Part shown: positions 35,189-44,071 of the stretch, piece after piece
How positions within the stretch are numbered: the stretch's first letter is position 1
Layout of the letters: each line of letters opens with the position of its first letter
Origin: Janthinobacterium violaceinigrum
Lineage (GTDB): Bacteria; Pseudomonadota; Gammaproteobacteria; Burkholderiales; Burkholderiaceae_D
Reading direction: 5' to 3'
Assembly (NCBI RefSeq): GCF_009208555.1
Contig: NZ_WFLI01000038.1
Location: 1-63,305 of the forward strand
Length of the DNA stretch: 63,305 bases
Position numbers and translations under genes: made by a program
The notes under the pieces: generated by a model
What the model saw: only the letters and a program-made list of their open reading frames with translations
What the model was told of the DNA's origin: nothing
Database searches by the model: none

Positions 35189-38100
35189 AGTATTGATCGA
35201 GGCGCCTTGCTCGACCGTTATGCCCCCCCGCGGACCTGCCCGTCACCAGGAACACTTCCGGCGCCGCCAGGGTTGCGCCCTCGCGCACGGACACGGCATT
35301 GGCGATCGTGCCTCCCTTGTCGAATTCCGCGAAATTGCCGCCCTGGCCATACTTCACCGTCATTTCGCCGCCCACCACCAGACGGGCAGCCCCCAGGGCA
35401 TTGAGGTCGCTGGCGCGCACGGACACCATCGACGGCGCCGTACTGGCGCGGGCGCCGTCGGCAATCACTTCCAGGTCGTCGCTGGCGAGTACCGACACCG
35501 TGGCGCCAAAGCCATTGTCGGCGGGTTTGAAACGCCCTTCCCCGCCAAAGGCAAGCCCCAGACCTTGTTCACCGGCAAGCAGCTGCAACTTCAGGATTTT
35601 GGCGTCTGCCTCGAGTGCGGCCCGCGGCACGCCCAGCCGAAGGGCGTCGGCGCGCACGAAGTCCGCATAACGGGTTTCGTTGTACTGGGAATAGCTGCGC
35701 AATACCTGTGCCGGGGTAACGATCACCTGGCTGGCCAGGCTGCCGCGTATGCCCGTCTGCGCAATGGACAGCACGCCTGCGCTGGACCAGGAGCCGTTGT
35801 TCATGGCCGACGCATGCGGCGTGGCGCCGGGGGCGAAGGCGGGCGCCAGGCCGTTGATCTCGACCCGGAAGGCACCCGGCAGCAAGGCGTACGTGGAAGG
35901 CAGCAAGGTGTAGGTGCCTGCCGCCAGGCCGGGAATGCCGGCGCCGATGCTGATCTGCTGCCCCGCCAGCGGCTGGCTCGCCCCCGCTTCGCCGCCACTG
36001 GGCGCTACGCCTGCCTGGGCGCCGGGGACGATGGCATAGACGGGGTTGGTGGCCAGCCCCGGCAAGACCAGGCGTCCATCCTTGCCCACTTGTACCAGCG
36101 GGTGGTAGCGCGCATCGGTGGAACCGCCCCGTCCGGAAACAAACGCCGCGCCCAGCAATTCGCCGCCACCGGACAGGTCCAGCACCGCGCCTGGCAGCAC
36201 ATTGAGCGAGCGTCCAGTCATCTGCACGCCAACGGCCAGGCTGCCCGTGTCGTAGGTGCCGCCGACGCCCAGCAACTCCACCTGCTTGCCGTCGTAGCGC
36301 CAGGTCACGCCGTCGACCGTGCCGCCATACGGCAGCACCAGCCCGCCGGCGCCGACGGAAGTCAGGCTGCCCGGCAACAGATTGACCACCTTGGTGGCGT
36401 GACGGATGTCCGCACCGACGCCCAGGCTGAGCTTGCCCATGGGGGCCCGCAGCACCCCGCCTTGTTCAATCGTCGAGGCACTCAGCAACAAGCTGCCGAA
36501 CACGGAATACGGTTGCGCCGGAGCCGTACTGCCGACCCTGCCGATGCGCAAGGTACGCGCCGGGTCAAAGTCGCTGTTGGCGCCCATATTGCCTGCCGTG
36601 ACCTCGGCAATGGCCCCCGTCGCGGGGTAGATCTGCGCCGCCGTCAGGTTCAGGTCGGCCTGGGTGGTCAAGCTGGTCTGGGTCTTGCTGGAGCTGCGCG
36701 CCAGGAAGCGCATGTCGCCCTGGCTGACCAGCTCAGTCTGGTCGAAGGCGCGGCGGTCGATACCATCGGCCAGGGCTTTGGAACGCGCGGCATGGGCGCC
36801 GACGCTGACGCCGTCACGCAGCTCCAGCACGTTGGCCGCCTCCACCCGCAGTACGCCGGCCGCGTCCTGCGTGGAAACGCCGCCCTGGACCGTCGGGCGC
36901 ACGGCGCTGTCGACGCTGTTCTGGCTATTGTTGCCAACGCCGGCCAGCCGCACATGCGGCGCCGCCAGCAGCACCCGGGACTGCCGGGCCGCGCCATCGG
37001 CCAGGGCCATGGCTCCCGAGTACAGGCTCAGGCTCTGCCCCAGGCGCAGCGACACGTCGCCGTCAAAGCTGATCAGGCCATTGCTCAGCAGCGACAAGTT
37101 GTCGAAGCCCCCCGCCCTGACCTGGCTGGCCGCCAGCCGGCCATGGCCGTAGGCCAGGCTGCCGGCGGCGGATTCGGGGGTACTGCCGTTCGGCAACGAC
37201 GAAGCGGGGCCGGCAGCGCTGACGATCCATTCACGCGCTTGCCGCACGCGGGCCGTGGCCGCATCGATGTAGAGCGGCGCTTCCAGGGCCAGGCTCAGAC
37301 TGCCGCCTGCCGCCCCCGCACCGCCGCTGTTGGCCACGAGCGTGCCGTCCAGGTACACGCCATTATTGGACGCGAGGGAGATGTTGCCGCCACGGCTGGC
37401 GACCACGCTTGGGCCGCCGGCGCCGGGCAGGTCCAGCACCGCATGGCTGCCCGAGGCGTCGAGGCGCGCGCCTTCGCGCACCACCACGAACAGGTTGGCC
37501 GCGTCGGCGATCCCCGTGGCGGCATCGACCGTCCCGCCGATCGCGATATTGCCGCCCGACCCCACCGTGCCGTAATGGCGGCCCAGGCTGTCCACCGCGG
37601 TGACGGCGCGCGCCGCCACATCGAGCACCGCCTGCTCACCGACCCAGATCGACCGGCCATGGCCCTGGGCTTCCACGCTGTCCGACACGGTGGGCTGCAC
37701 GCTGACGCCGCCCAGGGCGATGCTGCCGCCCCAGGCGTTCAGGGTGCCGTCCACGCTCAACTGGCCTATGCTGCGCACGCTGATGGACTGGCCAGGGTCG
37801 ACGCCGATCCGGGCGCCCTGGCCGATGCGCGCCTGCGCCGTCCCCATCTGCGCGGCCGTCGACCACAGCGAGGTGCCCGCTTGCAGGTTCAGGCTGGCCC
37901 CCTTGCGCGGGGTCAACTGGCCCTTGACGGGGTTTTCCTGGTACTGGGGCGGCGTCCAGATGTCCAGCGCACTGCGCGGACCGGCGCCGCCCGGCACCTC
38001 CTGCGCGCTTGCCTTCAGGCGGTAGACGGGCGTAGTCACGTCGACCTGCGTGCCGTCGGCCACCAGCAAGCCGGTATTGCCGATGATGTCGTACGCGCCG

Positions 38101-41100
38101 AAACCCTTGTTGAAGAAACCGCCGCCGAGCAGCAAGGTGCCCGCCTGCGGGGCGACGGCTTGATCGCTGATCAGGACCTTGCCGGCCTGCACGCTCAGGC
38201 GCCCGCCGCCGCTGACGCCGTAGCCGAGCAGCTCGCCGTTCAATACCAGATTGCCCAGGCTGCCGGAGGTGCCGGCGTTGGCGGCCAGCGTCAGGTTGCC
38301 GCCCTTGCCGCCGGAAGCCCGGCCCGCGGCATCGAGTGCCGCGCCGGAGGACACGTCCACCCGGCTGCCGGCAGCCAGGATCACGTCGCCGCTGCTGCGC
38401 AAGGCCACGCTACCGCCGTTGAGGTAAGGCAAACGGCTGCCATCGCCGGCGTCGGGCAACTGGTTGCTCCACAGCCCGCTGGCATCGAGCGTCACCCCTT
38501 GCGCCACCGTCACGCCCGCCGCCGTTCCCGCCGGCGCGGCAAGCAGCGTGTCCTGGACCTGCAGATTGTTGCCGATCTGGTTCAGCACATTGCCCAACCG
38601 GATCGTGCCGCCGTGGCTCGTCAGGTCGGCGTTGACATCCACCTTCGGCCCATACAGCGTGATTTCGCCCGCATGGCCCACGGCCAGGTCGTCCTGGACC
38701 GCGATGCTGTTGCGCGCCGCGATCTTGATACCACCCAGTCCGAAGCCGTTCAAGCGCTCGGTGTCGAGGAACAGCGTGCCTTGCCGTTCCTGTGGCAGCA
38801 CGGTGTCCATGTCCAGGCCGGCGGCGACTTTGCGGACGTCCTTGCGCAGGACGACGTCCCGCAGCGTGTCCGCATCTGCCGTCAGCTGGTATTGCAAGGT
38901 GGCGCTGTCCTTGACGAAGTACGGCAGATATTTGCCGACCGCCAGCTGCCCACCGCGCGCCACGGCCAGCTGCGACTGGTCGTATCCGTCGAGCCCGGCC
39001 TGCGCCGCCTGCGTCTGGCGGCTTCCCTGGAAGGTGTTGCCCGCGATGTCGCCCTCGAGCACCGCGTTCTTCGTCCCGACCACCAGCACGCCCGCATCGC
39101 GGCCCACCGTGTAGCCGCTTTCCAGCCGGCTCTGCATGCCGATCAGCGGATTGTAGTAATAGCCGGTCGCCTTCTCGCCCCAGCGTTCGTGCTTGTCCTC
39201 GAAGCCCTTGTAGACGCCCGTGTAGCGTTGGTCGCCCGGGGCCTGGCTGACTTCGTACAAGCGCCCATCGGCTCCCTTCAGCCAGGTCTGGCGGATGAAG
39301 CCGCTATGCACGTCGATCGTGCCGCCGGACAGGTTGATGTGCGATCCGGCCTGCGTGACCACCTCGTTGCCGCCGAAGTTCACCGTGCCGCCCTGTGCCA
39401 TCCATTCGCCCACGGTGCGGCCCGCCGTGCCCAGATAGCCGCCCACCTCCAGCAGGCCGCCGGCCGTGTACCAGCGGTCGCTGTCGTAGCCGTTCGTGCC
39501 CTTGGGAACGAAGACGAGGCGGCGCCGGTCGATCCACGCGTCGTTGCTGTTGAGGCTTTTGCCATCCCGGTTGAGCGGCGCATCGCGCTGCTCGTTGCCC
39601 TGGATGTTGACTTCGACATTGTTGGACGCCATCGCCACGCTCACGCCCACGGCGCCTGACACGTCGAGCATGGCACGCTCGCGCACCAGGCTGCGGCCCG
39701 CCGCGTTGACCACGATCTGGCCGCCCGTGGCGAGCGTGAGCGAGTCGCTCTGGAAGTCGACCGTGCCGCCGCTGACGATCTCGATGCGGGACTGGTCGCG
39801 GCGGTCGGCCAGGGCCGCAATGTTGTCGGCGCTGGCCAGCACGGGGCTGCGCAAGCCCGCGCGCTGGCTGTCCAGGGCCGTCTTGCCGTCGTCCTCGATC
39901 AGCACGGCGGTGGCGGCGCCCTGGCCGAAAGCCACCCTGCCGTCCGCGCCGATGGCGTTCAGGTGCACGGTGCCGCGCGTGGTGACGCTGGTGGTGGCAA
40001 GGACGATGCCGTTTTGCTGGACGTCACGCCCTACCAGGGTCACGTCGCCCTCGCGGGCCTGGATCAGGCCGGTGTTGCTGACCTTGCCGGCCAGCTTGTC
40101 GCCGCTGAACTGCGGCGTGACTTCATTGCCGCGCGTGGTCGACGCCTGGTTGCCATCCGTGCCCACACCCCTCTTGATGACGAAACTGTTGCCGGCCGCA
40201 AGCGTGGTCTGGCCTTTCTGCGTGGCGATCTCTCCCCCGTTGTGCACCTCCTTGCCGAGCAGCAGGACGTAGCCGCCCCCTTCGGTGGAAGTCTTCGGGG
40301 CCTGCGTGGCGATCCGGGCGCCGGACTGGATCTCTACCTTGCCCTGGGCATTGGTAAAGCTGGGCTGGCTGGCATTGGCCGTGTAGATGCCGCTGCTCTT
40401 GAACTGGCCGTCGTCGATCTGGGCGGCGGCCGCGACGAGGTTGCGCGTATTGACCTGGCTGTTGCCATGGAAAACGATGCCGTTGCGGTTGACAATAAGC
40501 ACCGTGCCATCGGCCTTGATCTGGCCCTGGATCTGCGAGGGGCGCGCATTCGGATCGTTGACCCGGTTGAGGACGGCCCAGTCCTTCTGCTGCCTGAATT
40601 CGACCGTCGTGTTGCGACCCACATTGAACGTTTCCCAGTTCAGGATAGCCTTGTCGGCCGTCTGTTCGATGGCGACGTTGCTGCGGCCGTCGACCTGGGA
40701 AAGCACGGGGGCATTGGCGTTGTGCCAGCCTGCGGTCAGCGAATCGGTATCGATCTTCAAGCCACCCGCGGTCATGCCGTCGGGAACGGATGCCCCGCTC
40801 GCTGCCGCCAGGCGGGCGGCGGCCTGGGCCGACTGCTGTGCCGCGATGCCGCGCGCAGCCAGGTTCAGGTTGCTGATGGAGCGCTGCAGTTGCTCGTTGG
40901 CCTTCTGCTGCTGCCCAAGCGGGCTCGTCAGGTTGGATGCGGGCAAACCGTTGGGCAGCCGGCCCGTCTGCGACGCCGTGTCCCGGACCGCGCCCTTGTC
41001 GGCGAACCACGCCGGACTGAACGCGCGCTGCGCATGGGCCGGCACCGTCACCGCGCCGGCGGCCAGCGTCAGCGCGATGGCCCGCGCCAGCGGCGCCAGC

Positions 41101-41165
41101 CTGAATACCCGGTCCTGTTTGCGTATCGTTTGATTTTCCCTGCCACTGCGCCCGCGTGTGTTCAT
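35163..41165 (-). CDS. Filamentous haemagglutinin, N-terminal part with TPS/haemagglutinin domain
   Basis: The start of a two-partner-secretion-type exoprotein (2,000 aa before the shift). I chose the ATG at 41165 (GGAAAC upstream). It gives an extended signal peptide of about 47 residues ending PAHAQ. The haemagglutinin activity / TPS domain lies near residues 120-300 (DKAILNWETFNVGRNTTVEF, VLIVNRNGIVFHGNSQVNTR), followed by long beta-helix repeats. It sits below a FecR-like regulator on the same strand, with candidate control sequences in the 242-base gap. The last ~20 residues are out of frame because of the extra G at 35223-35229. A corrected product would be about 4,312 aa. Confidence 0.88.
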   Translation of the reverse strand: MNTRGRSGRENQTIRKQDRVFRLAPLARAIALTLAAGAVTVPAHAQRAFSPAWFADKGAVRDTASQTGRLPNGLPASNLTSPLGQQQKANEQLQRSISNLNLAARGIAAQQSAQAAARLAAASGASVPDGMTAGGLKIDTDSLTAGWHNANAPVLSQVDGRSNVAIEQTADKAILNWETFNVGRNTTVEFRQQKDWAVLNRVNDPNARPSQIQGQIKADGTVLIVNRNGIVFHGNSQVNTRNLVAAAAQIDDGQFKSSGIYTANASQPSFTNAQGKVEIQSGARIATQAPKTSTEGGGYVLLLGKEVHNGGEIATQKGQTTLAAGNSFVIKRGVGTDGNQASTTRGNEVTPQFSGDKLAGKVSNTGLIQAREGDVTLVGRDVQQNGIVLATTSVTTRGTVHLNAIGADGRVAFGQGAATAVLIEDDGKTALDSQRAGLRSPVLASADNIAALADRRDQSRIEIVSGGTVDFQSDSLTLATGGQIVVNAAGRSLVRERAMLDVSGAVGVSVAMASNNVEVNIQGNEQRDAPLNRDGKSLNSNDAWIDRRRLVFVPKGTNGYDSDRWYTAGGLLEVGGYLGTAGRTVGEWMAQGGTVNFGGNEVVTQAGSHINLSGGTIDVHSGFIRQTWLKGADGRLYEVSQAPGDQRYTGVYKGFEDKHERWGEKATGYYYNPLIGMQSRLESGYTVGRDAGVLVVGTKNAVLEGDIAGNTFQGSRQTQAAQAGLDGYDQSQLAVARGGQLAVGKYLPYFVKDSATLQYQLTADADTLRDVVLRKDVRKVAAGLDMDTVLPQERQGTLFLDTERLNGFGLGGIKIAARNSIAVQDDLAVGHAGEITLYGPKVDVNADLTSHGGTIRLGNVLNQIGNNLQVQDTLLAAPAGTAAGVTVAQGVTLDASGLWSNQLPDAGDGSRLPYLNGGSVALRSSGDVILAAGSRVDVSSGAALDAAGRASGGKGGNLTLAANAGTSGSLGNLVLNGELLGYGVSGGGRLSVQAGKVLISDQAVAPQAGTLLLGGGFFNKGFGAYDIIGNTGLLVADGTQVDVTTPVYRLKASAQEVPGGAGPRSALDIWTPPQYQENPVKGQLTPRKGASLNLQAGTSLWSTAAQMGTAQARIGQGARIGVDPGQSISVRSIGQLSVDGTLNAWGGSIALGGVSVQPTVSDSVEAQGHGRSIWVGEQAVLDVAARAVTAVDSLGRHYGTVGSGGNIAIGGTVDAATGIADAANLFVVVREGARLDASGSHAVLDLPGAGGPSVVASRGGNISLASNNGVYLDGTLVANSGGAGAAGGSLSLALEAPLYIDAATARVRQAREWIVSAAGPASSLPNGSTPESAAGSLAYGHGRLAASQVRAGGFDNLSLLSNGLISFDGDVSLRLGQSLSLYSGAMALADGAARQSRVLLAAPHVRLAGVGNNSQNSVDSAVRPTVQGGVSTQDAAGVLRVEAANVLELRDGVSVGAHAARSKALADGIDRRAFDQTELVSQGDMRFLARSSSKTQTSLTTQADLNLTAAQIYPATGAIAEVTAGNMGANSDFDPARTLRIGRVGSTAPAQPYSVFGSLLLSASTIEQGGVLRAPMGKLSLGVGADIRHATKVVNLLPGSLTSVGAGGLVLPYGGTVDGVTWRYDGKQVELLGVGGTYDTGSLAVGVQMTGRSLNVLPGAVLDLSGGGELLGAAFVSGRGGSTDARYHPLVQVGKDGRLVLPGLATNPVYAIVPGAQAGVAPSGGEAGASQPLAGQQISIGAGIPGLAAGTYTLLPSTYALLPGAFRVEINGLAPAFAPGATPHASAMNNGSWSSAGVLSIAQTGIRGSLASQVIVTPAQVLRSYSQYNETRYADFVRADALRLGVPRAALEADAKILKLQLLAGEQGLGLAFGGEGRFKPADNGFGATVSVLASDDLEVIADGARASTAPSMVSVRASDLNALGAARLVVGGEMTVKYGQGGNFAEFDKGGTIANAVSVREGATLAAPEVFLVTGRSAGGHNGRARRLDQYCGPRQGGL
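35223..35229 (-). repeat. Seven-G homopolymer causing the haemagglutinin frameshift
   Basis: Seven C on the plus strand (G on the coding strand). With six G the frame would read on through GRSAGGITVEQGASINTVG and join the two halves. With seven, the N-terminal half shifts and stops 60 bases later at 35163. Confidence 0.9.
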
Positions 41166-41280
41166 GTAAGTTTCCGCCTGGTCATTGAGTCGATGCCGTC
41201 CGGCTGCCCGTCTCGCGCCGGCCAGCCACATTCATGAAGGCTTTCCCCATCGCAGCCGAGTAGCGCCGGCGACAGGAAGA

Positions 41281-41300
41281 GCCCCTATGCAAGGGTGACG
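41281..41300 (-). promoter_or_regulatory. Candidate ECF-type promoter element before the haemagglutinin
   Basis: The minus strand reads CGTCACCCTTGCATAGGGGC, 116 bases before the adhesin ATG. A similar element lies before the STN/TonB gene at 43878-43897. After GTCACCC a 17-base spacer leads to CTGTCG, which would suit an ECF -35/-10 pair. Inferred from two copies only. Confidence 0.3.
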
Positions 41301-41325
41301 AACCGCACCACGCAAATACCGCAAA

Positions 41326-41348
41326 CTTTTTGAAACTTTTTTTGAAAC
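41326..41348. repeat. Direct repeat in an A/T tract upstream of the haemagglutinin
   Basis: Two near-copies of CTTTTTGAAAC in tandem (the second with two extra T), just upstream of the candidate ECF element. Such A/T tracts can act as UP elements or regulator sites. Confidence 0.4.
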
Positions 41349-41407
41349 CTGTGCGCACAGCGCAAAATACGGCGCACAAGGCCGGGCGACACGATGGAGC
41401 GCGCCGT

Positions 41408-42406
41408 TCAGCTCAAGAGCAGCAATCCCGCCGGCAGCGACCGTGCCTGCAGCTGAAACGATTCCTGCAACTGCCACAGCGCCAGGTCCAGCGAGGCCGT
41501 GAAGAAACGCCCGCTGACGGGCTTGTTGCGCACGGCATCGTTCATCAGCACCACGCGGCCGGCGCGGTAACGATTGATTTCGTCGAGCACGTCGGCCAGG
41601 GGGGCCTGGTCAAACACCAGCATCCCCTGGCGCCAGGCCGACACTGTTTTCGGGTCGATGCCGGCGATGTCGCCCAGCGAACTGGCGCCATACACCATTT
41701 GCTGGCGCGCATGCAGCTGACGCGCGCCGGCCGGATGCTCCACGCGGACGGCGCCGTCGATACAGGTGACGCAGACCTTGCCATCGAGGTGGCGCACTTC
41801 GGCCCGTCCGGATTCGAGCAGGCTACGGCCAACGCCGGCCACGACGGCAAAGGCCGGCCCTGCCGCCCTCAGATCGATGGACGCCTCGCCCGCGAGCAGG
41901 TCCAGGCCGACCAGCCTGCCGCCATCGGTCTGGCGGCGTATGCTGGTGCGCGTATTGAGGATGACGTCGACACCGTGGAACAGGGCCAGCGTGCGCTGTT
42001 CTCCAGGGGCGGTGCGCTCGTCTGCAGCCCACTCGTCCGGCCCCGGCCACAAGCCCAGGGGCGGATGGACCACGGCCACGCCGGCCACGGCCGCCGCGCC
42101 GATGGCAGCGCCGAGAAAAGCCCGCCGTCCATCGGACGCAAAGAGGGGATGGCGTGCACGCGCCGGCACGGCTTCCGGCCTGGCACGCAGCAACTCGCGG
42201 GCCGGGGCCTCGAGCGCATCCCAGCGCCGCTTCACGTCGTTGTATGCGGCCTGGTGCGAGGGACTGGACTGGACCCAGCGCCGGAACCGTTGCGCATCCA
42301 CTTCGCGCGCGTCGCCCGAGGTGAGCAGGCGCAACCAGTTCCACGCCTGGGCTTCCAGGTCGGCGGACGAAGCGGCGCGGCTGTCCTTGGGCGGCAGCGT
42401 CTTCAT
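41408..42406 (-). CDS. FecR-like anti-sigma / sigma regulator
   Basis: An inner-membrane regulator of the FecR family (about 332 aa) that controls the ECF sigma factor encoded just upstream. In order: an N-terminal DUF4880-like segment (AWNWLRLLTSGDAREVDAQR, FRRWVQSSPSHQAAYNDVKR), one membrane helix near residues 93-112 (FLGAAIGAAAVAGVAVV), the FecR domain (TAPGEQRTLAL, GEASIDLRA), and a C-terminal STN-like segment (PLADVLDEINRYRAGRVVL). The ATG at 42406 is preferred over the open frame back to 42472. It lies between the sigma gene and the adhesin gene. Confidence 0.92.
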   Translation of the reverse strand: MKTLPPKDSRAASSADLEAQAWNWLRLLTSGDAREVDAQRFRRWVQSSPSHQAAYNDVKRRWDALEAPARELLRARPEAVPARARHPLFASDGRRAFLGAAIGAAAVAGVAVVHPPLGLWPGPDEWAADERTAPGEQRTLALFHGVDVILNTRTSIRRQTDGGRLVGLDLLAGEASIDLRAAGPAFAVVAGVGRSLLESGRAEVRHLDGKVCVTCIDGAVRVEHPAGARQLHARQQMVYGASSLGDIAGIDPKTVSAWRQGMLVFDQAPLADVLDEINRYRAGRVVLMNDAVRNKPVSGRFFTASLDLALWQLQESFQLQARSLPAGLLLLS

Positions 42407-42529
42407 CGTGTCAGGTCCAGCGGCCAGGCCGGGCCGCAAAGCAGGAAACCTGCGGGTTGCTGCGTGCTGCATGCATATGTTTTTTGCTCTCTCATACTTG
42501 ATGACGAATGGCGCCCCGGAAAACCCGCA

Positions 42530-43045
42530 TTATTTATGCTCCGCCGCCAGATAGGTGTCCAGGCGCTCATGGACGCGCTTCAATTCGTATTCGACCGTCC
42601 GCAACGACACGCCCAGCCGCTGGGCCGCCTCTTTTTGCGTCACGCCTTCCGCATGCACGAGCAGCGCGACGGCCCGGCGGCGCTCGGGCATGCGGTCGAG
42701 CAGCTGGAACAGGGCATCCAGGTCCGAGCGTATCTCGGCCGTGCGCGCCGGGCCGGGAGCCGGGTCCACCAGTTCCTCCAGCAATGCATCGATATTATCG
42801 CCGGACAGCAGGCGGCTGTGCCGGCGCTGCACGTCTACCGCAATGTTGACCGCCATCCGGGACAGGTAGGCACCGGGATTCTGGACGGGCCCCAGGTCTT
42901 CGCCACCCTTGAGGCGCAGCCAGGTGTCGTGCAGCGCATCGCCGGCATCTTCCGCATTGCCCAGCTTGCGCGTCAGGCGCTGCTTGATGGTGGCGTAGTG
43001 CTTGCCCAGGTAGTTCAGCAGGAAAAGCTGCGTGCCGTCGGACAT
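42530..43045 (-). CDS. ECF sigma factor (FecI-like)
   Basis: A 171-aa RNA polymerase sigma factor of the FecI type. Sigma2 region: YLGKHYATIKQRLTRKLGNA, ALHDTWLRLKGGEDL, NPGAYLSRMAVNIAVDVQRR. Sigma4 region: MPERRRAVALLVHAEGVTQK then AAQRLGVSLRTVEYELKRVH. The ATG at 43045 is two bases after the stop of the STN/TonB gene, so the two are almost certainly co-translated. A FecR gene follows. Likely targets are the locus itself, including the adhesin. Confidence 0.93.
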   Translation of the reverse strand: MSDGTQLFLLNYLGKHYATIKQRLTRKLGNAEDAGDALHDTWLRLKGGEDLGPVQNPGAYLSRMAVNIAVDVQRRHSRLLSGDNIDALLEELVDPAPGPARTAEIRSDLDALFQLLDRMPERRRAVALLVHAEGVTQKEAAQRLGVSLRTVEYELKRVHERLDTYLAAEHK

Positions 43046-43047
43046 GG

Positions 43048-43815
43048 CTAGCCCTCCCCCTGCTGCTGGCCGCACTGCGGTCCCACGCCGGGGGCGCTGG
43101 GCGCAACCATGATCGTCAGCGGCTGCCGCGCGATTGCCGCTGGCGGCAGGCGGCCGATGCGCACGCCGCGCACCGCGTGCAGCAGTGCGGCATCGCGGCG
43201 GGCATCGCCACTGCTGCCCAGCAGGCGGGCACCGCCGATACGGCCATCCGTCTCCAGGTAAAACCGCAGCAAGGAAGTATAGCTCCCGGGCCGGGTGCGC
43301 GCATCCGCGCAAAGCGCCTGCCAGATACGCATCTGCACCAGTCCCGCGTAGCCATCCTCGCTGAACAGCTCGGCCATGCCATTGCGCGGCAAGGTAGATG
43401 CCGGTGCAGCGGACGCCGCGCCCGCTTCTTTCAGGATGAACGTCTGGCCCAGGCCGGAGCTGCGCTTGTCGGCAACCAGTCCGGTACCTTCCAGCAGGAT
43501 GCGCAAGGCCGCTACGGCCGAGTGAAGGCCGTGCACGGCCGTGGAAGTGCGGGCATGCACTAAGTCACTGGGAAACAACACTGGCTGCCCCGTAATGTCC
43601 GCATACTGGTTCAATGCCGCATACAGGGGCTGCGCCGGGATATCGAACGCCAGCGCAGACAGGGCCGCGTCAGAAACGGGGTGGGCACGCGCGGCGCCTG
43701 CGGGCGGCAGCCCGGGAGGCGCGCCGTGCGCGCTTTCTGCCGATCCGACAACCCCACCCAGCACCCAGAAGAGCACCCGCCCGCCAAAGCTCAGTGCGCC
43801 GGCGTACACGCACAC
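43048..43815 (-). CDS. STN-domain protein with TonB-like C-terminal domain
   Basis: An exported 255-aa protein. After a hydrophobic signal region comes an STN (secretin and TonB N-terminus) domain near residues 50-115 (ALAFDIPAQPLYAALNQYAD, GLHSAVAALRILLEGTGLV). A TonB C-terminal-like domain follows near 150-240 (VQMRIWQALCADARTRPGSY, RDAALLHAVRGVRIG). In FecA-type systems an STN domain talks to FecR; here no outer-membrane receptor barrel is attached. The GTG at 43815 is the earliest plausible start and the true start could be later. First gene of the sigma-FecR-adhesin unit. Confidence 0.82.
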   Translation of the reverse strand: MCVYAGALSFGGRVLFWVLGGVVGSAESAHGAPPGLPPAGAARAHPVSDAALSALAFDIPAQPLYAALNQYADITGQPVLFPSDLVHARTSTAVHGLHSAVAALRILLEGTGLVADKRSSGLGQTFILKEAGAASAAPASTLPRNGMAELFSEDGYAGLVQMRIWQALCADARTRPGSYTSLLRFYLETDGRIGGARLLGSSGDARRDAALLHAVRGVRIGRLPPAAIARQPLTIMVAPSAPGVGPQCGQQQGEG

Positions 43816-43877
43816 CCCGGTCGATCGCGCCGCTCCGCGTTGCCGCGCGCGTCGTCACGCCGGCAGCGGTGCTGCAC

Positions 43878-43897
43878 GGGCCATGGCAAGGTGACGG
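43878..43897 (-). promoter_or_regulatory. Candidate ECF-type promoter element before the STN/TonB gene
   Basis: The minus strand reads CCGTCACCTTGCCATGGCCC, about 63 bases before the assumed start. It shares CGTCACC, TTGC and AT with the element before the haemagglutinin at 41281-41300. Confidence 0.27.
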
Positions 43898-43952
43898 ATC
43901 GAGTCGGCAAGGTAGGCACACCATTCGGAAAATGTGCATAGTGGCATTCAAA

Positions 43953-43970
43953 TGTGACGGTGTCGTTACA
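43953..43970. promoter_or_regulatory. Operator-like inverted repeat upstream of the STN/TonB gene
   Basis: TGTGACG, a 4-base spacer and CGTTACA form an imperfect dyad (6 of 7 positions) in the 256-base gap between the esterase and the STN gene. It could bind a dimeric regulator, but no regulator is assigned. Confidence 0.3.
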
Positions 43971-44071
43971 TCGATACCACGGCCTCCCCGCACTTTCCCG
44001 CATCCCCGGCTGCCGGCGATACGGCCCGCGCCTTTAGCTGCGCCGCTTCCCGCCGGGGTACACCAGCCCTC

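Noticed and set aside
31388..39659. Two very long plus-strand open frames (31388-35404 and 35175-39659) opposite the haemagglutinin
   Set aside because: They are antisense shadows of a high-GC, repeat-rich gene. Their translations are Arg/Gln/His/Ala-rich with no domain, signal peptide or ribosome-binding site.
43816..44071. FecI-type GGAAAAT element near 43927 as promoter of the STN gene
   Set aside because: It points along the plus strand, away from the gene, and has no matching -10 at the right distance.
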